Shown one piece after another: positions 40,667 through 48,802 of a stretch of DNA of 64,000 nt. The position numbers were made by a program, and so were the translations under genes. The stretch covers positions 2,253,360 through 2,317,359 of the forward strand of contig NC_017167.1 in the NCBI RefSeq assembly GCF_000219875.1. The letters run 5' to 3'. Position 1 is the first letter of the stretch, and every line of letters begins with the position of its first letter. The notes under the pieces were generated by a model. It was given only the letters and a program-made list of their open reading frames with translations. It was not told where the DNA came from and made no database searches. Source of the DNA: Alicyclobacillus acidocaldarius subsp. acidocaldarius Tc-4-1 (lineage in GTDB: Bacteria > Bacillota > Bacilli > Alicyclobacillales > Alicyclobacillaceae).

Positions 40667-41281
40667 TTACTGAAGATGCAAAAAGCGGCATACGGCTCCG
40701 AACCACGGCCAGGTGCCCCATCCCACCACGCGCCGAGCATCGGACAAGACTCCTCCTGCCGCGTGCTGGATTTCAAGTGGCGCGTGAAGGAACAAGTACG
40801 CGAGAGCAAACAGCACGGCAAACGCGGTCAATGCCACGCGAATGACGGTTTCGCCTGTGCTCTCGACCTCAATCGCAAGCCAGGGCACCGGCGGTTTCAC
40901 CCACCAGGGCAGCGGATAGAAAAGCTGCACGCCGCGCGGGTTCACGAGATCGATCACCCAGTGGCTCACCCAGCCCACCCAGATCCCCGTGGCCAGCCAG
41001 TCGGGGATGCGAAGCCCCAGGCCGAACAGCACGAGGTACAGGAGCGTCGAGACCAGCAGGCTGTGGGTCAGCGTGCGGTGGCGCACGAACATCGACACCA
41101 CCGAAGCGCCCGGTATGTGTCGAGAGATCCAAGATTCAGGCTGATCGATGTCCGGCACGGGTGCGACCGCGTATGCCACCGCAGCCGTGGCGACAGCTTG
41201 CCACGTGATCGGCGCGTGTTCTGAAGCCAGCATCACCTCCGTCAGGGCCACCGCGAACACTGCGTGAGTCGTATGAATCAA
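40667..41281 (-). CDS. Membrane-bound metal-dependent hydrolase, YdjM-like
   Basis: YdjM-like proteins are inner-membrane proteins with a conserved His/Asp site; their substrate is not known. This one has 204 residues and about four hydrophobic segments. Motifs visible are APVPDIDQPESWISRHIPGA, VRHRTLTHSLLVS and SHWVIDLVNPRGVQLFYPLP. The start is TTG at 41281, directly after the T-run of leader element E7. It lies between an antirepressor-like gene and a VirB2-like gene. Its role in transfer is unknown. Confidence 0.8.
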   Translation of the reverse strand: MIHTTHAVFAVALTEVMLASEHAPITWQAVATAAVAYAVAPVPDIDQPESWISRHIPGASVVSMFVRHRTLTHSLLVSTLLYLVLFGLGLRIPDWLATGIWVGWVSHWVIDLVNPRGVQLFYPLPWWVKPPVPWLAIEVESTGETVIRVALTAFAVLFALAYLFLHAPLEIQHAAGGVLSDARRVVGWGTWPWFGAVCRFLHLQ

Positions 41282-41284
41282 AAA

Positions 41285-41326
41285 GCCACCTCCTCTCTAC
41301 GAGAAGCGGGGTGGCATGCAAAAAAA
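41285..41326 (-). promoter_or_regulatory. Leader element E7
   Basis: On the minus strand: TTTTTTTGCATGCCACC, CCGCTTCTCG, TAGAGAGGAGGTGGC, five T, then the TTG start. The pairs CCACC/GGTGG and CTCTC-type bases make a stem that covers the ribosome site. Confidence 0.65.
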
Positions 41327-41329
41327 GCC

Positions 41330-42094
41330 TTAGTGCTGAAGTAGCTCCTCCGTTTGCAGGCCAAGCAGTTCCAACAGCTTTGCCTTGCCTCGGGCGTTAT
41401 ACCTGAACGTTGACACCTGCTTGTCGCTATACGGCGATTTGTCTAACACAAACTCGCCATATTCTGGCGTTTTGAGCCCGTACTGATTTGCGATACGGCC
41501 AATGAGATTTGCGCTGACACCGGCTTCTTCCGCGATCTCCGTGGCCGAGTATAAACGTTCCTTGGCAGGCGGCTGCAAGAGTTCGCGTCCAGCCGCGATA
41601 TTGACCGCTGCAAACAGCAACGACTCAATCGCCGTTTGGGAAATTTGATCCCGGAACTTCTGTGCGGCGTCGAGCACAACTTTGGCCAGTCGCGCTTGCG
41701 CGTTCATCCGCATCACAGCCAACCGCTCGCGCTTCATTTCTTCGTCTTCGGTCGACTTGCGATTCGGCAGTTCGTACCGGCCTGTCTTACGGAGCGTCGG
41801 CAGGACCTCGTGGGTGATCCAACGCTTGAAGCCCTTAGCTTCAGGTTTGCGACTACGCAAAATCAGAGAGTACAATCCGGGTTCGTTCACAACAAAGGTT
41901 TCTTGCTGACGCCCAAGTGCATCGGTGACCGGAACAGTATTCCGCTCATCCTCATCAAGGAGACCAACCGACTTCCGGGCGTCCACGATGCCCAATACGT
42001 CACACACGTCCTTTGCCACCCACCACGGCTCGCCATCGACCATGACAACCCGCACCTGCTTGCCTTCGTACTCAAACGGCAACAACGTATCCAT
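41330..42094 (-). CDS. BRO-N domain antirepressor-like protein
   Basis: Phage and plasmid antirepressors with BRO-N domains relieve repression of mobile-element genes. The protein has 254 residues. Residues 1-105 are a BRO-N domain (VRVVMVDGEPWWVAKDVCDV, RNTVPVTDALGRQQETFVVN, KGFKRWITHEVLPTLRKTG). The C-terminal 100 residues contain a helix-turn-helix-like stretch (YSATEIAEEAGVSANLIGRI), as in Rha/KilA-C proteins. The ATG at 42094 has GGGAGG upstream. A shorter, frameshifted relative is at 55115-55576. Confidence 0.87.
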   Translation of the reverse strand: MDTLLPFEYEGKQVRVVMVDGEPWWVAKDVCDVLGIVDARKSVGLLDEDERNTVPVTDALGRQQETFVVNEPGLYSLILRSRKPEAKGFKRWITHEVLPTLRKTGRYELPNRKSTEDEEMKRERLAVMRMNAQARLAKVVLDAAQKFRDQISQTAIESLLFAAVNIAAGRELLQPPAKERLYSATEIAEEAGVSANLIGRIANQYGLKTPEYGEFVLDKSPYSDKQVSTFRYNARGKAKLLELLGLQTEELLQH

Positions 42095-42126
42095 TCGCTC
42101 GACCTCCCGAAGTTTCAGGCGGAATT

Positions 42127-42162
42127 CCCCGCTCTACTCAGAAGGGGGACGGCATGCAAAAA
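42127..42162 (-). promoter_or_regulatory. Leader element E8
   Basis: On the minus strand: TTTTTGCATGCCGTCCCCCTT, CTGAGTAGAG, CGGGGAATT. It follows the terminator of the VirB6-like gene and lies 33 nt before the antirepressor start. Confidence 0.55.
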
Positions 42163-42184
42163 GGCCCGCATTCCCAGGCGAGCC
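42158..42184 (-). terminator. Terminator of the VirB6/TrbL-like gene
   Basis: GGCTCGC and GCGGGCC pair across an 8-nt loop on the minus strand, followed by five T that merge into leader element E8. Confidence 0.65.
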
Positions 42185-42189
42185 TAGTC

Positions 42190-45100
42190 TCAGGTGTTGT
42201 CTCTCGGATTCCGATTACGCCGCGGGTCAAACCGGAGGGGCTGCCCCATGCGCGCGCGTTGACGCAGATTCGTGGCCCTGCGCGAAGGTGTGACAGGCGG
42301 TGTACGTCGAGAAGCTTCCGGCCGCTCTTCGCGCCGCTGCGTGTTGCGTGCAGGCGGGTGCGCTGCGGGTTTCGTTCGAGTGGTTTGCGAAGAAGCCTGG
42401 GAAGCCTTCGGTTGCAACCGCACCACCGTGTTCGGCGTGTTCTTGGACTCTGCGGCCCTGGGGGGCGTCGATCCTTGCTCGCCCTCCGCTTGTTTCGCGT
42501 TCGCAGAAGCCTCAGATTCATGGGTACCCGCGATACGGCGAAACGTTGCGGGGTGGACGGAAGGCGCAGCAGGCTTCACGGCGTCCGATGCCTGGGTGAA
42601 CTCTGCACCGATGGACGTTCCCGTGGCCTCTCGTCCGTCTGCCGGCACATGAGCTTCGTCGTGTGTCGTCGGGCGAAGCGTGATGTTGCGTCCTGAATCA
42701 TCGGCCTGCCGTTCGATCGCTTGTTCGCGAGTTTTGGTTGCCGTCGTATCCGAAGCCGATGTCTGTGCTTCGGCAAACGATTCAACCTGGACCGCAGGGG
42801 CGTCGTCGCGCGTACCAGTTTCTTCAGTCGCCATGGTATGCGTTTCATCTTGCTCCAACGAGGCAGGCGTTTCAGGCACTCCCCGCCGGCTCGCTTCCGC
42901 CGCCGTCTCTTGCACAGGCGCAGGCGTGTGAAAGCTTCGCTCCAACGCGCCGGCTTCCGCATCGTCCACTTCCACTTCCGGCAACTCAGAGCGGTTCGCC
43001 GCACGAGACTCTGCGCGCGCTCCCTCGCTTCCGGGGCCTGAAACTGAGTTCGTTTCGCTGTCCTTGCGCAGCGTCCCTGGATTCACTGCGGAGGCTTCAG
43101 GTTCAGAAGCCCTTGAAGCACTTTCCACCCGTTCTCCTGCATCGACTTGTGGTGCCACAAACGCTTCCGAGACCAACTGCGGAGATGGCACATCCTGTTC
43201 TTCTGTCGCCACGGGTGACGATTCGGTCACGTCCTCTGCGGACACCTGCTGTTCCGCTTGCTCCGGCGAAGATTCGTCCGTCACGCGACGTTGCACAGAC
43301 GAACTTTCGGGTTGGGATGTGGGTTCGGGTGTCGCAAAAGCGTCCGCCAAGGAGGACATCGCCACCTCGTCATCCGCTCCACGCCGCATGGGCTCGTCTT
43401 CGCGCCTTACCATCCCATCTGCCGTACTCTTCGAAGGCACCGTGTCAGGCTCGGACGCTTCGCGATCTTCATCACGCTCCGAACGCGCATCACGCGACTC
43501 TGAGGCTCCGTCCGTGCTGGACGATACAACCTCTTGTTCTGGGACTTTCTCCTCTCCATCGTTCGATTTCGCGTCCGCGCTTGGACGCGATTCGGCTTCG
43601 GGTCCTGGATGTTCGTCCACGGTAGATTCTGGTGTACCCTTCTGCGTCTCGAGCGTTGCGACCTTGGTTTCATCGTCGGTGTCAACAGTCGACTGTCCAT
43701 GTCGTATCGACTGTCCACCCGCAGTGGACGTGCCGGACGACGAACCGCCTTGCGGCGCACGACTTGTGGAAGAATCTCCTGACGGCGCTCCATTGGAACT
43801 GTTTCCGCCGGCCGATCTCCCTCCCAGCGGGGTTCCACCAGAAACGCCGCCAGCCGCATTCCCCGGCGCGGTCCCGCCATAGGAGGAAGACCAGCGCGAA
43901 GACCTAGTGTTTCCCGCGCTCCCTGCAGGAGGCGCGCCGAAAGTTCCGCCTCCCCCTCGCTGCATCGCACTGAATGCTGCGCTCAAGGTCTTCTGGGCAA
44001 GAGAGCCGCCGCCACCGCTCTTGTTGTCTTGGTCGTCGTCACGCTTGTCACGTTGATCACGCCGCCCCCACGCTTCGCGGGTGCGCTGACGCCATTCGTC
44101 CATGAGGCTTCGCGGTTTGCCATCTTCGCCCGTGATCGCTCCGTTTTGAATACGGGCGACGACCGGCTCGACGTAAATCGAGAAGAGCTGATGGCGCATC
44201 ATGAGCGCCCCCAGAAAGATCAGCCCGCTCGTGATGGCTCCCGTGATGAGCGTTGCCTCGTCACCGGTCAAGGAAACGGAATCCATCACGATCGTCACGA
44301 GCAGAAACGTGATCGCCATATACACCACATTGGCCAGCTTCAAGAGCAGAAAGCCAACTGATTTCTTCGCCCAGTTCTGCACGATCCCCCAACCGACTTC
44401 GGGGACAAACCCGAGTGGCAAGACGAAAATGCCCATGAACGCACTGAACAAAAACGCCAACTCAAATCCGAAGAGAATAAACGCCATGAACGCCAGAAAC
44501 GCGAGACATGGCAAGCCCAGGATGAACATCACCAACAGGAAGATGATGTTGTTGTACGGATTGGCGTTCTTCACACTCGTACTCGTCCACGACGATTTCG
44601 CAAAGGGCTGAGACGTACTCAAGATGTCATTCAGCAGGCTGTCTCGCGCCTGGGACGTGGTGTTCTTCATGAAGAGAACTACCCAATTATCTCCCGGCTG
44701 GATCGTTGCGGAAGCCCCGCTATCCGTCGTATAGCTCTCTCCGACCGCCGCGTTGGATACGTTAAATTTGGCGAGGTCGTTCGACTCATGTCCGAATTGC
44801 GCCAGTTCCCAAGGCTCCAGCACATAAATATTCCAGGCGGCGTCGTAGATCGTGCTGGCACTGAGATCGGCCACGGATTCGATGGCCTCACTCACGGTGT
44901 TATCCAGGTTTTCCGAGAGGTTGTTCACAACCTGGAAGATCGCTGCGAAGTGCATAAAAATACAAACAGCAGCCCGCCCATCGCCGTGGTGGTGAGAAAC
45001 GCCGTCAGGATCTTGGTGTGGTGTCCTCGGAGATAATGCCACACCATGTAGATCGCTACTGCCAGGCACAGGAACGGCAGCAAGCGTAGAAACACATTCG

Positions 45101-45499
45101 AATACGCCTGAGAGAATGAAACTCCCATGCGTTGAGAGATGGGGTTCACGAGCCACGCTGGATTCGTGAAGTCCACCGCGATCATGATCACGATATGGAA
45201 AGCCCACGCCAGCCCCCTGCGACACCAAGTCCGCGATGAAGTTCGCGACTTCCTTGATGGCGCCGCCCCCCGAAGAGCGTGTTCCACCACCCTTCTGGCG
45301 GCAGCGTGAAGGTATAGTCGTTCGGAGACGGATGCTGCCAGCCGGGAAATGGGGACGTGGGATTCGAATAACCAAAGAGCGTATTCGAAGCGGCGGCGGA
45401 CGTGACCACCTGATGAATGCTCGGAAGCGCGTTGCCGCTAGTGATCGCGGTTGAGGACGCCTCGGTGGGTGGGGTTCCGCCACTGGCCATGACAATCAT
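42190..45499 (-). pseudogene. VirB6/TrbL-like polytopic conjugation protein with long disordered tail (frameshifted)
   Basis: VirB6/TrbL forms the inner-membrane channel of type IV secretion. The ATG at 45499 follows leader E9. The N-terminal 400 residues have several membrane segments (LRLLPFLCLAVAIYMVWHYL, IIFLLVMFILGLPCLAFLAF, PLGFVPEVGWGIVQNWAKKS). After a Gly-rich stretch comes a tail of about 580 residues rich in Ser, Glu, Thr, Pro and Arg, clearly disordered. The frame breaks three times near the start, at runs of C (45266-45271), C (45213-45217) and A (44956-44960). Single-base corrections restore one protein of about 1100 residues, so sequencing error is likely. It follows virB4. Confidence 0.8.
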
Positions 45500-45506
45500 A
45501 GACTAA

Positions 45507-45540
45507 TCCCTCCTATCCCGTGGCAAGTTGCAGGGCAAAC
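45507..45540 (-). promoter_or_regulatory. Leader element E9 (virB6-like)
   Basis: On the minus strand: GTTTGCCCTGCAACTTGCCACGG, GATAGGAGGGATTAG, then the ATG at 45499. The left half is the TGCA-type variant, and the hairpin is weak. Confidence 0.5.
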
Positions 45541-45545
45541 GAAGA

Positions 45546-45582
45546 GCCGCACCACCAATCCAGTTGGCGAATGCGGCTTGAG
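45546..45582 (-). terminator. Terminator after virB4
   Basis: AAGCCGCA and TGCGGCTC pair on the minus strand, followed by TTCGTTT. It lies between the virB4 stop and leader E9, so the virB6-like gene must restart in under 50 nt or be reached by read-through. Confidence 0.6.
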
Positions 45583-45602
45583 CCTATCAATGTGAATCGT
45601 GC

Positions 45603-48089
45603 TCATAACACTTCCGGCGTGGTATTGAACGCTTGGAGGAGCCCCGCATCCACCACGTCAATCTGCACCTCGCCAATGCGCCCTAAAGGATCGCGCAAAA
45701 ACCCGCGCCCTTTCTCAAATGCCTGGAAGGTTTCGATGTACTGATTCAGTTGCTCTTCGTTCTCAAGCGGCAACCCGAGCAAGCGAACCGCGTGCTCGAC
45801 CTGGATCCGCGATGTAAGCCGTCCGACAAACGTCCATCCGAGGCTCGCCGCCACGTCGTCGTTTTCCTGCCCCGGTTTCGGCAACAACACGTCAGGGTTC
45901 TGCACCGCCATCATCAGGACCAGGTTCATGCTTCGCCCAAGAAGCAACATCCGGTTGAGGAGCGCCCTGCCTTCTGGAATCGAGCGCAGGATCCATGCCT
46001 CATCCACCGCGAAGAATTTGCGCACGTTTTGCGGAGCCATGATGAGACGTCGAAACGCGATCTGCGTAACCAGGTAGAGAATGGCGACCGCGAAACGCTG
46101 GCTCTCACGCCATGCATCCGGCGAACTCCCCGGGTCCGGAAAGTCCAGGCCCATAATCGACGCCACCACCAGCCTTGCACGGCTATCCATGACGTTGTCT
46201 TCCCCGTCTTTTCCATAGAGCGCACGGCCCAACTCGCTTGTGCGGTAATGTTCGAGCAGTCCGAGAAAGAGATCCGCAAGGTTGCGTTCTTCCTCCGGCC
46301 GTTGCGCGTTGTTGCGCTCGGCGGCCAGACACATGAGGAAATGGTCCATGTCCCACCGTTCACCTTGATACAGCGCGTGCAGGGCGCGTTGGATGACGAG
46401 CGACGCTCGCTGATCCTCGCGGCGCGTGGTGACGTTGAGAAGAACGCCCAGGAAGCCTTCCGCAATCAACTGTGATTCACTCGCGTCCCGCCCCAAGCGA
46501 AATGGAGAAAATCGCAACGCGCTCCCTGCGCCAAACGTCCACCACACGCTCTCGTTCGGCCACAACTTGACCAGGGATCCGTATTCGGCCTGTTTCGGGT
46601 CAACCACAGCACCGATTGCGCCCCATTGAAGCATGGTGTCCGCCGCATACTTCATCCCCACCGACTTGCCGCTTCCGAGTGTGCCCGCAAACGCCACAGC
46701 ACCACTGCGGTTGAGTTCGCGCATCGCGCGATACCAATTTACATACACGGGCCTTCCGCTTGGCACCATCCGCGCGAACCACTGCCCAGTCGGATCACCG
46801 ACCCATGCGGTGCCGAGTGCACCGGAGGTCGCGAGCACCGACGGATCCGCAGGAATCGCCCACGCTTTCTCCACGCCGCCTGTCGTGCCCGGGAAAAAGG
46901 CTTGCCAGAGTCTCAGCGCGTCACCGGGCGGATGGACGAGTCGAATCGAACCCTGGAGCCGCTCTTTCAGCATTTCTTCACGCCGCAACATCTCAAGCTC
47001 GCTGTCTGCTCCCACCGCAAAGAAGGCGTGGAACGTCGCAAACGCCATGCCCGCCTTCAGCTTGGCTTCAAGGGCCTGCGCGTCTTCCAGTCCGTCGTAG
47101 ATGTCCCACGGCACGTCACCCTCTTCGGCGTACTGTTCGCCCGTGCTGGCGACCTCTTTTCGGCGGCGATAGACGATCTCTCGCGCGCGTTGCGGGGAGA
47201 TGACTTCAAAGTGCACACAGGCATCGACAGGGAACGCAAGTTTTTCAAGCGGTTGATAGATCCACTCGTCGCCGATGACTTCGAGCCGTTCGCGCATGCT
47301 CGCCACCGCCATGACCGACTGATACGATGTGCGCTTGTCGTCATGCTCGACGCGAACGCGGAACGTGTCTTCCCGCACCGCCGCCGACACGAGTGGCAGA
47401 CGCAAGGGACGAGGCCGAATCACGACATCCCGGCCTTCCACCGTCAGCGTTTTAGGAAGCGGATCCGGCAAGGCCAGGGGCCATGGGGTTAGGCCGCGCC
47501 AGTACGGCGCGCGATGCAGTCGTTCGATGTCCTGGGGCGCCGCTCGCTCCAACATCGGGATGATGGCCTGCAATCGATTGAACAGCCGCTGCTCCGCTTG
47601 CTGTGAGACCAACAGATCGTGCCGCGTGAGGACGGGCGCTTGCACACGCGCAACCCTGCGCTTCGCAAATCCCCACAACCTCGCAAACTGTTCCGACACG
47701 CGCTCACGCAACTGGTCGGGGCGATCCAGCACCTGCGACCAAGCGGTGCCGAGAGGCGAAGCCAGCGGCAACACAAGCACTGTCAATCGCTCGAATGGCG
47801 TGAGTCCCTTCAGTCGTTCCGCGACCATTTCCATGTGCGCTCGCCAATGCGGGTGATCCCCGAAGCTGCGCATGCGGGTAAGCACTTCTTCGCTCGAGAT
47901 CGGCACCGAGATGCTCAACAACTGCCCGTACCCGCGGTAGGTCTGGAAGAACACTTCAAGCTGTCGATAGATGCTCCGCTTGACCGCCTCCGGCTGATGC
48001 TCGTACGGCAGGGCTGGAAGCCGGTACACCGCAAAGGAAGAGCCATTCTCCAGAAAGAGCAGATTGTCATACCAGAAGATTGTGCGCAT
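45603..48089 (-). CDS. Conjugative type IV secretion ATPase, VirB4/TraE-like
   Basis: VirB4 is the universal ATPase of conjugative type IV secretion. The protein has 828 residues, normal for the family. The Walker A reads AFAGTLGSGKSVGMKYAADT. VDPKQAEYGSLVKLWP follows, then the Walker B region KFFAVDEAWILRSIPEGRAL and LLLGRSMNLVLMMAVQNPDV. The N-terminus has the usual TraC-like domain. I chose the ATG at 48089, which follows the GGGGG of leader E10 by 8 nt. It lies between the sigma-like gene and the virB6-like gene. Confidence 0.93.
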   Translation of the reverse strand: MRTIFWYDNLLFLENGSSFAVYRLPALPYEHQPEAVKRSIYRQLEVFFQTYRGYGQLLSISVPISSEEVLTRMRSFGDHPHWRAHMEMVAERLKGLTPFERLTVLVLPLASPLGTAWSQVLDRPDQLRERVSEQFARLWGFAKRRVARVQAPVLTRHDLLVSQQAEQRLFNRLQAIIPMLERAAPQDIERLHRAPYWRGLTPWPLALPDPLPKTLTVEGRDVVIRPRPLRLPLVSAAVREDTFRVRVEHDDKRTSYQSVMAVASMRERLEVIGDEWIYQPLEKLAFPVDACVHFEVISPQRAREIVYRRRKEVASTGEQYAEEGDVPWDIYDGLEDAQALEAKLKAGMAFATFHAFFAVGADSELEMLRREEMLKERLQGSIRLVHPPGDALRLWQAFFPGTTGGVEKAWAIPADPSVLATSGALGTAWVGDPTGQWFARMVPSGRPVYVNWYRAMRELNRSGAVAFAGTLGSGKSVGMKYAADTMLQWGAIGAVVDPKQAEYGSLVKLWPNESVWWTFGAGSALRFSPFRLGRDASESQLIAEGFLGVLLNVTTRREDQRASLVIQRALHALYQGERWDMDHFLMCLAAERNNAQRPEEERNLADLFLGLLEHYRTSELGRALYGKDGEDNVMDSRARLVVASIMGLDFPDPGSSPDAWRESQRFAVAILYLVTQIAFRRLIMAPQNVRKFFAVDEAWILRSIPEGRALLNRMLLLGRSMNLVLMMAVQNPDVLLPKPGQENDDVAASLGWTFVGRLTSRIQVEHAVRLLGLPLENEEQLNQYIETFQAFEKGRGFLRDPLGRIGEVQIDVVDAGLLQAFNTTPEVL

Positions 48090-48097
48090 AAAAAAAT

Positions 48098-48129
48098 CCC
48101 CCTCTATCCCGAGGGGGTTGGCAGGCAAG
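48098..48129 (-). promoter_or_regulatory. Leader element E10 (virB4)
   Basis: On the minus strand: CTTGCCTGCCAA, CCCCCTC, GGGATA, GAGGGGG, then ATTTTTTT and the virB4 ATG. The stem is perfect (CCCCCTC/GAGGGGG) and covers the ribosome site. Confidence 0.7.
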
Positions 48130-48143
48130 TTTTCGCTCTCTGC

Positions 48144-48672
48144 TCATGCACCAAGGTCGGGTGCATCGTCGAAAAGACTGAGTTGCACAGCCTCTGCTTT
48201 TTCGAAGTTTCTCACGCGCGCGGCGAATGTACGAATGCACCGCCCCGCGCGTAATCGACAGCGCTTGCGCAATGCCCGTGTACGTCATGCCTCGTTCATA
48301 GGCCAACAGGCACGCCGCCTCGCGCAAGCTCAGAATGCTCCGCCACGACACCGGCAAACGTTCTGACCACAGTTCCTCGTGCCCCTCGTCCTCTTCGTCC
48401 GCATCCCATTCGCCGCATCCGCACAATCCCCGTTTCGCCGCCAGCCGATCCAACACGCCCATATCTCCAATGGGGACTTCCCGGTGTTCCACCCTCACGG
48501 TGCCTTCCATGAGCCCCAGGGCATACTCCGTTGTCCGGATCATGCTTTCGCAGTATTTCACAGCCAAGTAGCTACCGGGATCATCTTGCTTCTGGTGATG
48601 GCGCTTGATCGATTTCACGCCTTCCAGGCTCGCTTCGTATTCCTCAATCAGATCGGCGAGATCGTCTCGCAT
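48144..48672 (-). CDS. Sigma-70 region 4-like regulator (frameshift near C-terminus)
   Basis: This protein of about 175 residues has a C-terminal sigma region 4-type helix-turn-helix (SLREAACLLAYERGMTYTGI, then AQALSITRGAVHSYIRRARE). It lacks region 2, like ArpU/YqaQ-type phage late regulators. A CGCGEW motif and an acidic stretch lie in the middle. The ATG at 48672 has GGAGG upstream. The frame shifts at a run of five T on the plus strand (48198-48202); one base fewer gives KLRKAEAVQLSLFDDAPDLG and a stop at 48144. As written it would run on into virB4. It is a candidate activator of the element's operons. Confidence 0.7.
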
Positions 48673-48716
48673 GGTCCCACCTCCAAGAACCATCGCTTGT
48701 TGTCTAGTTTACCAAA

Positions 48717-48749
48717 CCGCTCTATCGAGAGCGGCTTGCCATGCAAAAA
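48717..48749 (-). promoter_or_regulatory. Leader element E11
   Basis: On the minus strand: TTTTTGCATGGCAAG, CCGCTCTC, GATAGAGCGG. The stem CCGCTCT/AGAGCGG is perfect. It lies 45 nt before the sigma-like start, whose own GGAGG is outside the stem. Confidence 0.6.
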
Positions 48750-48792
48750 TCGCCCGCCCGCCGCGTTTGCGGCAGACAGGCGGGCGATTTTT
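48745..48792. terminator. Strong GC-rich terminator after the adhesin gene
   Basis: ATCGCCCGCC and GGCGGGCGAT pair, flanked by A-run and T-run, with a smaller inner hairpin. It can act on both strands and directly follows the adhesin stop at 48803. Confidence 0.85.
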
Positions 48793-48802
48793 GCGCTCTG
48801 GA

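Noticed and set aside
42738..43882. Long plus-strand and other-frame open frames opposite the virB6-like tail
   Set aside because: Composition-driven shadows of a low-complexity Ser/Glu/Arg region.
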